20,000 nucleotides of DNA from Paulinella micropora (Eukaryota > Cercozoa > Imbricatea > Euglyphida > Paulinellidae): contig WBZZ01006229.1 in the NCBI GenBank assembly GCA_019918135.1, positions 70,001-90,000 on the forward strand, written 5' to 3'. The notes beneath the pieces were generated by a model. That model worked only from the letters and a program-made list of their open reading frames with translations, made no database searches and was not told the DNA's origin. How positions within the stretch are numbered: the stretch's first letter is position 1; the number at the start of each line of letters is the position of its first letter. A program made the translations under genes and the position numbers. Shown piece after piece: positions 1 to 8,433 of the stretch.

Positions 1-30
<30 letters not shown>
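1..30. repeat. C30 homopolymer at window edge
   Basis: Thirty consecutive C, then GCCCC. It may be a real G-quadruplex-prone tract on the - strand or an assembly-edge effect; the window cannot distinguish these. Confidence 0.9.
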
Positions 31-31
<1 letters not shown>

Positions 32-716
32 CCCCAGGCAGCGTCTGCCGCCTGCCCACCGTGCCACTGAGACTTTCTCGAAGTGACCGTAGGCTGGCTC
101 AAAGCATGATCTTTGTCAGCAGCTAATGTTTTGCGGTGTATACTTAATATTTAATAACAGGGGTTTACCAGACCACGAGTGACCGTGCCGCGTCACCCCT
201 TTGCAAAGTTGAAGCATAAGTAACTGCAACGGTTTCAGTTCAACTTGTGAAAGGGCAAGGGTTGCCAGTGGGTAAAGGATAAGTTATGTGTATGATCTCC
301 AGGGCTTCCGACGAAGGTTCTGAGGTAGAAGCTTGTGGTGTAGAATAGGGTTTGGTTGTGTTGTATTGCGTAGTAACGGATGTGAGGGAGTTGAAGTGGA
401 ACGGGATCAGTGAGTCGTACGATCAGAGTGAGAAAAATACTGGCAAGCTGATATGGGTAAAAAATGGAAATTGCATTGTAAAAAGAGAAATTGACAATTA
501 ATGTTGGGCCGCGGTGACAGGACACTAGGCTTCACCGCCAAGAATTCTACTAACCTCTATCGGGGGAACTAATTATATCATCGAGGAACCGCAGTACTAA
601 CGTATTATAATACAATACGATTTATTTCCAACTAGTTTCTATTTTCCCAGTATTTTCACGTCGTGTGTGCACTGGAAAATTTCTCTTCCGCGGCGGCTAG
701 CATACCTTCTCTCCTC
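31..716 (+). other. Non-coding flank; probable 5' leader or LTR side of the copia-like element
   Basis: No convincing coding sequence is seen. If the gypsy insertion is removed, this stretch lies directly upstream of the presumed copia gag ATG at 717, so it should contain that element's leader and possibly its 5' LTR. I compared it by eye with 13,203-14,000 and found no matching copy, so no LTR is called. Confidence 0.4.
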
Positions 717-735
717 ATGTCAGCAGAATCCGGAC
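717..735 (+). pseudogene. Presumed first codons of the copia-like gag, split off by the gypsy insertion
   Basis: An ATG at 717 starts a reading frame that reaches the gypsy boundary at 735. If the gypsy element and one GGAC copy are removed, this frame continues at 8434 in the same frame as the gag-like segment at 8616. The joined frame meets a TGA at 8451 and further stops before 8616, so either the gag was already damaged or the ATG is coincidental. The frame match and target-site duplication are seen; calling it gag is inference. Confidence 0.4.
732..735. repeat. Left target-site duplication (GGAC) of the gypsy element
   Basis: GGAC lies immediately outside the left LTR and is repeated immediately outside the right LTR at 8430-8433. 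A 4-bp duplication fits those commonly made by LTR-retrotransposon integrases. Confidence 0.8.
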
Positions 736-965
736 TGTAATGCCCCCAACGATAGCTCGTAAAAAGTACAACCAAACACAGTCCTCAAGAATGAGAATGA
801 TGTCTCGTTGTATTAGCTCAGTGAAGCCAAAAAGGAAAACGGCAACAGACCAGGAATAAAATGGCATCAGGTCCAATCCAGACAAATAATACTGAAAAAC
901 AAGCTGGTGCACCTGTCACCAGGAAAAGGTATTTTTTACCGGCTATCCGGGGGGTGATGCCTATA
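736..965 (-). repeat. 3' LTR of the gypsy element (left copy)
   Basis: Aligns without gaps to 8200-8429 at an offset of 7464. Five differences were counted: positions 744, 745 and 747 (clustered), 880 and 964. The change at 964 turns the expected terminal CA (on the + strand) into TA. A short open frame in the LTR is not taken as a gene. Confidence 0.92.
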
Positions 966-968
966 GTA

Positions 969-977
969 CCCCCTCCC
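969..977 (-). promoter_or_regulatory. Polypurine tract (plus-strand primer) of the gypsy element
   Basis: In element sense it reads GGGAGGGGG, followed by TAC and then the 3' LTR. Position and composition match the RNase H-resistant primer for plus-strand DNA synthesis in LTR retroelements. Confidence 0.75.
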
Positions 978-1171
978 GATTTTATGACGGAAATAGCATT
1001 TTCGTCATACACCTTCTGATTTCTTTCTGCAAATAGTATGCGCTATGGAGTCATGCCACACAGCGCATCGACCCACGGATAGACGCTAAAAGACGATACA
1101 TATATCCTCATACGGCACGTCAAAGCGGATTCTCTAGCCTTTCTTGTAAATTTTGAACTCCTTCCCCTCAA

Positions 1172-1193
1172 TTTTTTTTTTTTTTTTTTTTTT
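1172..1193. repeat. T22 homopolymer
   Basis: Uninterrupted T run of about 22 bases within the gypsy 3' untranslated region. Confidence 0.9.
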
Positions 1194-1805
1194 CGGCAGT
1201 ATGTCAAGAACAAACGTACAATTAATAAAAAAATACAAGCAACGTGGTGCTGTAGTACGATTCCCCCTTTGATCTCCTTCTTCTTCTTATCATTATCATT
1301 ATTATTATTATTATTCACAGGGAGATCGTAAGTACATTGTCTTTTTTAATGACATACCCTTGTATAAGGCGGATATCCTATGATATAGTATTAGGGGGCC
1401 AGTCCTAATAGCTATATCCGAAGTCGAGGTGTATGTACCCGACCCTGCGATATACCGACACAAGTAGAGATTGACCGTGCTCAGGTACGACAGTATATAA
1501 TCTATCGTAAAAAATAATTTAATGAAAGTTTCAGAGAACATTTCATTTTCGAGAACATCATCCCAGGACTTGGAAAGGGTCATACCCGGGAACACCATCG
1601 CTCAATACACTAGCGATCCCCGTATACGGTGTAGTATCATCGTCGATCGACCTTTCGCACTCGTATGTTGCGATCGAATGCCAAGTTACATCACTGAGTC
1701 TTTTTAATATTCATATTGATAACTGATGATGCATGATCAAATCATGATACGCCGTGGGCAATCAATCAGTTTATTTGAGACGCATAAAGAAAAATAGTTT
1801 CTTTG

Positions 1806-4454
1806 TCACTGCCTTCGTCGTCTGGCGCGGATTTCTTTGCCTGGTGGAGGACCACCAACAAAAGTCAGATCGAACTTTGACTGTTCGAGAATGTCCCAGA
1901 TCTTATTAGGGATTCCGCCCAACGATAATTCAAAAGGGACATCAAGCACTCCTCTTGGCAGTGTCTGAATGGTCCACGCAGTGTAATCCTTGTCTCTGGG
2001 AGTAATTGTATCATCCCATGTCTCGAGACTTTTTGCGTCTTTATATACTGGCAGATAATGTCTTGCCTTTGGAACCTCAACCGGGTCCATACTTCTCCAG
2101 AACTGGAGTATCGGTTGTACTATCTTTGCGGCTGATGATATTTTGAGTGTCCGTGTGACACGCATCTGTCGTGGGACCGCCACGACCCGCATCAAGTATA
2201 AGTCTGAGAGAGTGTCATCAGCGACATGTTGTTCCGCTGGTCTCATCAGATAGAAAACATTTTTCACCCATGCGATGGTTGCTATCGCATCGCCTTCCTT
2301 CCATCGCTCATGGACAATCTCAACGTTGCCCGCGTTTGGGTCAGTGTCCGTCCCCTCCTCCTCCTGGTGGACGTCCTTTGATCTCATCGACCTCATCGCC
2401 TTCCTCGGTTGGTCGTTGATAAGATCATTCCGCGCTCTCCTTAGCTGCGCCTCTGTGATCTTCTCCTTCTTTCCGCTATGCTCTCGCGAAGACTTGGACT
2501 GAGTCCCCACCGCGCTTATGCGGTCAGTCTTCTCCTTGCTGTCCACCTCACTCTCCTCCTTCTCAGCTATCGGTGCCCGATAAGCATCGTCTTGGTCTAT
2601 GCCAGCCTCCTTGTGGATGGGCGGCACCTCTTTGAAATCATCCTTCATCCGTTTTAACGCCTCCTCAACGGATTCATCTTCCAGTAAGAAGGGATCATAC
2701 TTAATCAGCCTTCTTACATTCACAATTTGCACCTTCCCTCTACCCCTGATCTTGTAATTCAGAGGTCCCGTCTGTTCCATAATCTGATAAGGTCCTTTCC
2801 AGTGAGTGAACAGCTTAGAGCTGACTCCCTTCGGGACTTGAGGATGGTACAATAGTACAATATCCCCGACCTGGAACTTGATCTGATCCAAGTGCGCTTG
2901 TCGCACCCCTTCAGCATCAGTCTTTCGGCGCTCCGCCTCTCTATGCGCCCTGACTATTTGTTCCGCCTCCATCTTCACTCTAAGTCTCATCCCAAACAAC
3001 TCATCCGCATCCGCCCAAGTGTCTTTTGGGTGAAGGAGCGAAGTCGGGATATCAGGCTCACGCCCATATACTAACTGATATGGCGAGATTGAGCTCTTTG
3101 AGCCTCCTAACGCCGTAGAGGGTAGACAGTTCATTGCAAACGCAAATGATGGTGCTGCCTCGACCCATGCTCTTTGATTCTCCTTCTTCGTGCAATACAT
3201 CTTTAGCGAGGCTTTGAGGGGTCTGTGTACCCGCTCGATTTTCCCATTTGCTCGCGGGTTATAGGCAGTAACATATTGCCATTTCATCCCGTAATACTTA
3301 GATAGTTTGTCGATGACCTCGTTATTAAAGTCCGAGCCTCGATCAGAACATATCTTTCTTGGTACTCCGATCTGTGAGATGATCCTATCGATCAGCGCCT
3401 CGGCCGTCGTCTTGCCAGTAACGTCTTTGACAGGGATGATCCACACATAGTCGGTGGCTCTGTCAATAGCCGTAAGGAGGTATTTGTAACCATCCTTCGA
3501 TTCTGGGAAAGGTCCCACATGATCAATGTGTATAAACTCAAACATCCCCGCATGAAGAGGAAATTCGCCAATCAGGCCGAAATTTGCCTTCAGTGGTGTT
3601 TTGTTTATCTTGCACGGGATGCATGCATCCACCGCCTGATCTATCTCCTCCTTCATCTTCTTCCACCAGAATCGCCTCGCTACGAACATATGACTTCGTT
3701 GTCGACCCGGATGCGCCAAAAGTGGGCAATTGTGGGCTGCGACAAATATAAATCGTCTCAGACTCTCCGGTACCCAAAGGGTCCATTTGTCCGGCTGTGA
3801 CGCATAGCGACCGTGAAGGCCCTTGTACCACAGTAGACCACCTCTCCATCCCATCTCCTTCATCTGATCTTTGATCGCTTTCGTCATCCGTAGCTCATCC
3901 GGGTTCTGATATAACTGTATCAGTTCTTTAAACTCCGGATCTTGAGCCTGTTGTTGCCTCCATGCGGTAGGCGAGGCTATATGGATAGTACCATCTTCTA
4001 GCCGTACCCCGATTCTTTCCGGGTCATCGTCTAGGTCACTTCTCCGCTCTTGAGGAGGCTCCGCATAAACTTCCTGCGTCTCCTCTTCCTCTCTTATGTT
4101 CGCCTTCGCATTCTCATATACCTCATAGGACCACTCAGCGTCCTCCTGGGTATGTAGCTCACAACATATCCCGTGATCCGGGCCTTGTGGACTGTACCGT
4201 AGACCTGTGCGGTCATATCGGACTCCACTCGCCATCTCCATCGCCTCAATGTGGCTGACCTCATACACCTTGTCAGTGGACAAGTCTTCCATCTCCACCG
4301 TGGACACCAACGCCGATACTTCTGAGTTAAACTCTAGCCTAGAGAGGCTATCAGCGACCACATTTCGCTTTCCCGGTAGATGGACCATTGTAACATCGAA
4401 ACAAGACAAGAACGCTTGCCACCGCGCCAGCCGTCCCGTCTGTTCATGATTCAT
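1806..4454 (-). CDS. Gypsy pol fragment: RNase H C-terminus, integrase, GPY/F module and long C-terminal tail
   Basis: 882 codons are open. Residues 1-40 are the end of RNase H, with the ADSLSR motif carrying its last catalytic Asp (D35). Residues about 225-285 form the integrase zinc domain (H241, H248, C278, C281). The catalytic core has D311, D371 and E407, with 35 residues between the last two (DD35E). A GPY/F-like module lies near 552-582 (HWKGPY and INVRR-like basic end). About 290 residues follow: an acidic/basic linker (590-710), then an unassigned segment (715-870) and a basic end. The integrase inserts element cDNA into host DNA. The ATG is not a natural start: RNase H begins upstream in another frame, and this ORF opens only after a one-base shift near 4468. 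No stop interrupts the integrase. Confidence 0.92.
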   Translation of the reverse strand: MNHEQTGRLARWQAFLSCFDVTMVHLPGKRNVVADSLSRLEFNSEVSALVSTVEMEDLSTDKVYEVSHIEAMEMASGVRYDRTGLRYSPQGPDHGICCELHTQEDAEWSYEVYENAKANIREEEETQEVYAEPPQERRSDLDDDPERIGVRLEDGTIHIASPTAWRQQQAQDPEFKELIQLYQNPDELRMTKAIKDQMKEMGWRGGLLWYKGLHGRYASQPDKWTLWVPESLRRFIFVAAHNCPLLAHPGRQRSHMFVARRFWWKKMKEEIDQAVDACIPCKINKTPLKANFGLIGEFPLHAGMFEFIHIDHVGPFPESKDGYKYLLTAIDRATDYVWIIPVKDVTGKTTAEALIDRIISQIGVPRKICSDRGSDFNNEVIDKLSKYYGMKWQYVTAYNPRANGKIERVHRPLKASLKMYCTKKENQRAWVEAAPSFAFAMNCLPSTALGGSKSSISPYQLVYGREPDIPTSLLHPKDTWADADELFGMRLRVKMEAEQIVRAHREAERRKTDAEGVRQAHLDQIKFQVGDIVLLYHPQVPKGVSSKLFTHWKGPYQIMEQTGPLNYKIRGRGKVQIVNVRRLIKYDPFLLEDESVEEALKRMKDDFKEVPPIHKEAGIDQDDAYRAPIAEKEESEVDSKEKTDRISAVGTQSKSSREHSGKKEKITEAQLRRARNDLINDQPRKAMRSMRSKDVHQEEEGTDTDPNAGNVEIVHERWKEGDAIATIAWVKNVFYLMRPAEQHVADDTLSDLYLMRVVAVPRQMRVTRTLKISSAAKIVQPILQFWRSMDPVEVPKARHYLPVYKDAKSLETWDDTITPRDKDYTAWTIQTLPRGVLDVPFELSLGGIPNKIWDILEQSKFDLTFVGGPPPGKEIRARRRRQ

Positions 4455-4710
4455 CAGCCATAACAGGTTATATGATCAGTTCTGACAGTAAATTGAGGTC
4501 CTCCCCACAAATACTCTCTGAGCCTCTTGAGGGCCCATACTACCGCCAACGCCTCTCTTTGCCTTGTGCAATAGTTTCTCTCTGCCGCACACAACTGTAC
4601 CCACATCTTTGTTTTCACATAGAGGAAGTGTTGGCCCAGTCTGCACAACAGCATTAGAAAGCACTGTGACTTTAGGGTTAAACTTCACAGTCTTCTCCTT
4701 CCTCTCTTCT
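4454..4710 (-). pseudogene. RNase H remnant of gypsy pol, frameshifted
   Basis: The frame running leftwards from 4654 carries an RNase H signature: AAERNYCTRQREALAVVWAL, with the catalytic Glu in REAL, followed by VRTDH with the catalytic Asp. RNase H degrades the RNA strand during reverse transcription. The frame stops at about 4454, yet the expected continuation (W-L-M-N-H) is present one frame over, so a single base appears to be missing near 4468. The N-terminal part is scrambled between frames around 4600-4680. No reverse transcriptase precedes it: about 60 bp upstream lies the end of gag. The family is clear; the exact left edge of the deletion is not. Confidence 0.75.
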
Positions 4711-4721
4711 TCCCCCTCCAG

Positions 4722-5657
4722 TCATTCCACCACCTCGAAACGATTACCTTGAGTAGTGTCCGGGTAGGATGACGTATCGGTCTCCGAGGCAGTGTTGCAG
4801 GCCTGAGCTCGACCGAAATTTGGGTTGGAGCTTGCCCACGAGCCTCCTCCTCCTCTGGGTGGGGGGGCTGGAGCTCGAACAGCTCTCCCTCCATAAGGGG
4901 TATATCCCCGACCTCCTCCTCTTCCTCTCTGAGGGGTTCCCTGCCACCTCGAGGCTCCTCTCCATGTTCCTCGTCCTCGTCCTCGTCCTCCTGCTCCTCG
5001 TCCTCCTGCTCCTGCTCCTCCTTCTCGTCCTCTTTGAGAGGCCTTTAAGTTCTTTTGTCTCTCCCTTTCCTCCTTCTTCTCCTTCATCCTCTTCATGTAG
5101 GTAATGATTGCCTCTCGTAACTCCTCATCATCACACATATTGGCATACCAACCTTCGTTCACAGCGGCAATCTGAAGCATATTGAAAAGGCCCGGTTCCT
5201 TGCCTTCCATCCTGCTAAGAAAATTTGCCCTTGCTGTTGGGTTCTGCCTATCATGATTGAAAGAGCAGTCTCTGTTCTCCATCTGTGCCTTACACTGCAA
5301 GCCCGCGAACCACCTCCAACATGCGGTCTTCAGGTCTGGCTCTCTCTGTCTCTTCCAACCGGCAACTCTGTTTGTGTACGTGGCTTGTGCGCCAACAGGT
5401 ACACCGCCTGCCTGTGCCGTATGTGCCTCCGTGAGCGAGTCCATGTTTGAGCATGCACTCATCACTTCTTGAAACAGTGCTGACGGAGCAACGCTTTGAA
5501 CCGTATTTTCGAACACGTGTGTCTCGAGGAAGTTCTTGGACTTCACTGAGCTAAACGTCGAGCATTGTTGTATGAGCTGAGTAAGCTTACTCGGGTTAAC
5601 TGTGTGTAACGCCGAAAAGAAATAGAGGATGATCGACTTGCGGCCATAGAATAGCAT
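4722..5657 (-). CDS. Gypsy gag, second part: CCCH zinc finger and RGG-rich tail
   Basis: 311 codons overlap the first gag ORF by 62 bp in another frame. Residues 1-20 are probably out-of-frame overlap. A zinc finger with C113, C122, C131 and H135 (CX8CX8CX3H) resembles CCCH RNA-binding fingers rather than the CCHC knuckle usual in gag. A helical Lys/Glu stretch (about 185-207) leads into a Gly/Arg-rich tail (208-290) typical of nucleic-acid binding. The likely role is nucleocapsid, packaging element RNA. It ends at a TGA (4722-4724) that is followed in the same frame by about 40 open codons reaching the RNase H remnant. A start within this frame is doubtful; it probably depends on the first ORF through frameshifting or is a mutated continuation. 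Confidence 0.7.
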   Translation of the reverse strand: MLFYGRKSIILYFFSALHTVNPSKLTQLIQQCSTFSSVKSKNFLETHVFENTVQSVAPSALFQEVMSACSNMDSLTEAHTAQAGGVPVGAQATYTNRVAGWKRQREPDLKTACWRWFAGLQCKAQMENRDCSFNHDRQNPTARANFLSRMEGKEPGLFNMLQIAAVNEGWYANMCDDEELREAIITYMKRMKEKKEERERQKNLKASQRGREGGAGAGGRGAGGRGRGRGTWRGASRWQGTPQRGRGGGRGYTPYGGRAVRAPAPPPRGGGGSWASSNPNFGRAQACNTASETDTSSYPDTTQGNRFEVVE

Positions 5658-7413
5658 AGGAGGAAACTACCTCCGTAAGGGTCGCCGCCAAGCCAACAGC
5701 ACTCCTCAAACTCATCGCCACTGTCTCAAAGATTTCAAATCCTATGAGAGTACCAGTGCAGAGATGCTGGTATCCATGAGATTGAAAATATGAAATGAGT
5801 GTGGCCACCGCCAGTTCACACTGAGCGTCTAGGCCTGTTGCATTGTTTCTCTTAATCTCCTCCTTCTTTCTCAAAAACTTGTACTGTGTCAGATCAAATC
5901 CCTCCGAGACTAGAGATTGGTCAAAAACAGTAACAAGGGCCTCGTATTCCTGCGTTTCGTCGCAAGGAAAAGCCTTCATGCATGCATTGATCTCTTTGAG
6001 CTTGCTCAAAAGCGAAGCATCAGAGTCTTTGTCTGAGCTCGTCTTGGCATATAGCATGAGACTTGCCACTCCTCCTTTCTTCCCCTTGAAGGCATTTATG
6101 ATATTTTGTCTGTCCTTCTTCTCCGTGTTTGTGACCACCACCGTAGTTGAGCCCGAGGGTGCAGAGGCTGGTGGGGCAGGAGCTGGTGGGGTCAAATATG
6201 TCGGAGGGTGTGTCTTTGCACCACTCACTTTTGCTTTCATTCTTTCCAGTCTCATCGTCTTCTCGAACTCCTCATTCTCTTTCGCCTTCTTCTTCTCAGA
6301 TATCATCAGCTTTTGAGCATGAGTGATAAAGGCCACCAATTCAGAAGCAGATCTGAGAAAATTATATTTCTCCACATATTGGTCAACACCTGCTTTGTTG
6401 GCGACCGGTGGTGCGTTACTAAGTGATTTAAGGACAGAGTGATCCTTGGTAGGAATCCATCTCTTCCATGCCTCCTTGTGCAGTAACGCACCCATCAACA
6501 GTCTGATCTTGGTCAGAACTCTGTCGGTCTTCTCTAACTCATCAATCACAGGATGAGTTTCTCCTGCTGCCTTAATGCTTTTTTCCATCTCTGCCTTCCC
6601 CTCCTCCAAGGCCTTTATTTCCATTGTAAAAAAATGAAATATACCACTTGAGTTTTTCGAACCCAGATTGGTCTTCATTTTTGTTACATCGACTGCCTCC
6701 TGACCAGTCGCGAGGAATCTGGCCGTTGCTCTTGGGTTTGTGTACTGGAGGTAACCCTCACATCGTGGGCCGTATGTACGTTCCCAAATCAGGGTTTGAG
6801 TGTACACCCCAAAGTTAGCATCGAGTAATTCAAGGTGGGTGTGTGTGTCCCCAAACTTGATATGCTGTATCTTCTTTCTCTCTTCTGGATCAGAGACCAG
6901 TTTGCCGAGGAGCTGTGCTGTGTTTGATAATAGGATATAGACATCCTTTTTAGCACGACTTTTCTCTCTTCTTTGATCCTGAGGGATCCACACATAGGTA
7001 TCCTTCTCTACCCCCATCTTGTTATCAAACTCTTTTTTAGTGAGGTCATAGTGGTCTTGCACCCACTGTTGTTCCTCCACTGTGATCTCCTCTCCATCAC
7101 TATGAATCAAGTCGATCATTTTTCGTCCTCCTCCTCCCGTGTAGGCAGGTGGTAAGGGATTACCATATGCTCCTCCTCCTCCCGTCTCTTCTTGTTCAAA
7201 TCCTCCTTCATCTTCGTCTCCTCCATATCTTCCTTCATCATCCCAGCCCTCTTCTACTCCTCCTCCTACTCCTTCATCTCCTCCTCCTCCTTCATTCAAT
7301 CCTCCTCCTCCTCCTTCATTCAATCCTCTTCCTCCTCCTCCTCCTGCTTCTTCTTCTTCTCTTCTTTGATCTGCCTCCGAGAATTCACTCACTTCGGCGG
7401 TCTCTGTCGACAT
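5596..7413 (-). CDS. Gypsy gag, first part (capsid-like)
   Basis: 605 codons from an ATG at 7413, the first long frame after the leader. Residues about 15-100 are low-complexity Gly/Glu with repeated GGGGLNEGG-like blocks. The middle (100-390) is charged, probably largely helical, with coiled-coil-like Lys/Glu stretches near 265-290 and 370-400. A Pro/Ala/Thr linker lies near 405-430, then another helical part to about 580. No catalytic motif is seen. Calling it gag rests on position (first ORF, 5' of the zinc-finger part and pol) and composition, not on a recognised domain. The last roughly 20 residues overlap the second gag ORF, where reading would have to shift by +1. No classic slippery heptamer is evident in the overlap. 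Confidence 0.65.
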   Translation of the reverse strand: MSTETAEVSEFSEADQRREEEEAGGGGGRGLNEGGGGGLNEGGGGDEGVGGGVEEGWDDEGRYGGDEDEGGFEQEETGGGGAYGNPLPPAYTGGGGRKMIDLIHSDGEEITVEEQQWVQDHYDLTKKEFDNKMGVEKDTYVWIPQDQRREKSRAKKDVYILLSNTAQLLGKLVSDPEERKKIQHIKFGDTHTHLELLDANFGVYTQTLIWERTYGPRCEGYLQYTNPRATARFLATGQEAVDVTKMKTNLGSKNSSGIFHFFTMEIKALEEGKAEMEKSIKAAGETHPVIDELEKTDRVLTKIRLLMGALLHKEAWKRWIPTKDHSVLKSLSNAPPVANKAGVDQYVEKYNFLRSASELVAFITHAQKLMISEKKKAKENEEFEKTMRLERMKAKVSGAKTHPPTYLTPPAPAPPASAPSGSTTVVVTNTEKKDRQNIINAFKGKKGGVASLMLYAKTSSDKDSDASLLSKLKEINACMKAFPCDETQEYEALVTVFDQSLVSEGFDLTQYKFLRKKEEIKRNNATGLDAQCELAVATLISYFQSHGYQHLCTGTLIGFEIFETVAMSLRSAVGLAATLTEVVSSYAILWPQVDHPLFLFGVTHS

Positions 7414-8199
7414 GATGTCGTAGTAGTGATCAACAGGAGGACAGTGTCAGCTCCTATGTTTGGTTTTTGTTCGTTTGTGTTCTGTTCCTCCTTCAGTCGA
7501 TTGACTAGTGAAGAGAGAAACTAATAGAGAGGGTAGGATAAGATTCCCTGTCCTCTATGAAACACTGTTTGTATGTTTGTTTTTGTTTGAGAAAAATAGT
7601 CTTTGAGACTTTCTCCGATTTCTTGTTCTCCTTACTCAGATTACTTTCTCCTCCTTCTTTTCTATATTATATCTAGTATGATGCACTTGGACCTACACTC
7701 AGATAGTAATAGAGAAGCTAGAAAAGCTCTCCTTGAGAAGTCGACAGTCGGTCGGATAGGTTCTCAGACCTACCTTTAGAAAACGATCAGAGATTTGCAA
7801 AAATACTCTGACGTATGTGTGAGATAATGCAGATAAATGCACAAACTAGAAGGGTAGAGTGTTGTGCTCCTGTCCCTATGTTTGTTTGTGTTTTGTGTGT
7901 GTTCCTTCACTCTTCTGTCCACCTCCTTCTTCTTGGTCTCTGTGTGAGAACAGCAACAACGACAGAGAGTTTGTATCTGATGTCTCCTTGTGAGCACACA
8001 GATACTGATTGGGCTAGAGGGTACGAGACACCTGCTTGAGACCAATCAAATTATTTGTTTTGTGAAAGAGTTATGAGGGAGCTGTGTTGGAGTATTTGTT
8101 TTCGTCTGACGTCTCCGTGTGAGACTGGTCAGTGAAAATTCACTCTGTTACCTGTGTGGCAAAGCAGAAAGAAATCACCCTAGTGATGTGGACTCCAAA
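7414..8199 (-). other. 5' leader of the gypsy element
   Basis: 786 bp between the 5' LTR and the gag ATG, with no convincing ORF. It is rich in GT/CT and contains a recurring motif, on the + strand GTCTC-N-GTGTGAG or close variants, at about 7807-7823, 7936-7949, 7976-7994 and 8105-8123. Such leaders usually carry dimerisation and packaging signals. That role is inference. Confidence 0.65.
8180..8197 (-). promoter_or_regulatory. Candidate primer-binding site of the gypsy element
   Basis: In element sense, two T's follow the 5' LTR and then TGGAGTCCACATCACTA begins. A TGG start a few bases inside the 5' LTR is the standard position for pairing with the CCA end of a primer tRNA. I could not name the tRNA. 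Confidence 0.55.
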
Positions 8200-8429
8200 T
8201 GTAATGCATCAAACGATAGCTCGTAAAAAGTACAACCAAACACAGTCCTCAAGAATGAGAATGATGTCTCGTTGTATTAGCTCAGTGAAGCCAAAAAGGA
8301 AAACGGCAACAGACCAGGAATAAAATGGCATCAGGTCCAATCCGGACAAATAATACTGAAAAACAAGCTGGTGCACCTGTCACCAGGAAAAGGTATTTTT
8401 TACCGGCTATCCGGGGGGTGATGCCTACA
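8200..8429 (-). repeat. 5' LTR of the gypsy element (right copy)
   Basis: 230 bp with intact TG...CA ends, matching 736-965 at 225 of 230 positions. As the 5' LTR in element sense it should contain the promoter, but no clear TATA box or initiator can be pointed to. Confidence 0.92.
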
Positions 8430-8433
8430 GGAC
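8430..8433. repeat. Right target-site duplication (GGAC) of the gypsy element
   Basis: GGAC directly abuts the outer end of the right LTR, matching 732-735. Confidence 0.8.

Larger units (their letters stand above)
966..1805 (-). other. 3' untranslated region of the gypsy element
   Basis: Lies between the integrase stop and the 3' LTR, with no convincing coding sequence. It includes the polypurine tract at 969-977, a T22 run at about 1172-1193 (A22 in element sense) and an ATT-rich microsatellite at about 1285-1315. Short open frames on either strand lack coding character. Confidence 0.7.
736..8429 (-). mobile_element. Ty3/gypsy-type LTR retrotransposon, non-autonomous, nested in a copia-like element
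   Basis: The 7,694-bp element is read on the - strand. It has 230-bp LTRs with TG...CA termini (the left copy's inner CA has mutated to TA), a GGAC duplication outside both LTRs, a primer-binding-site candidate two bases inside the 5' LTR (right), and a polypurine tract beside the 3' LTR (left). The internal order is leader, gag in two overlapping frames, RNase H remnant, integrase. RNase H before integrase in pol, and integrase last, is the Ty3/gypsy order. Protease and reverse transcriptase are absent: only about 150 bp separate the gag RGG tail from RNase H. With LTRs 97.8% identical but essential enzymes missing, the copy was probably mobilised in trans, or the deletion is very recent. 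Confidence 0.9.

Noticed and set aside
235..525. 96-codon - strand ORF in the left flank
   Set aside because: No domain, no supporting context and composition like random AT-rich DNA.
818..1012. Conserved short - strand ORF present in both LTRs (also 8282-8512)
   Set aside because: Its conservation follows from LTR identity in a young element; it runs through the LTR edges into unrelated sequence.
2171..2502. + strand ORFs inside the integrase tail
   Set aside because: Shadow frames of the - strand pol gene.
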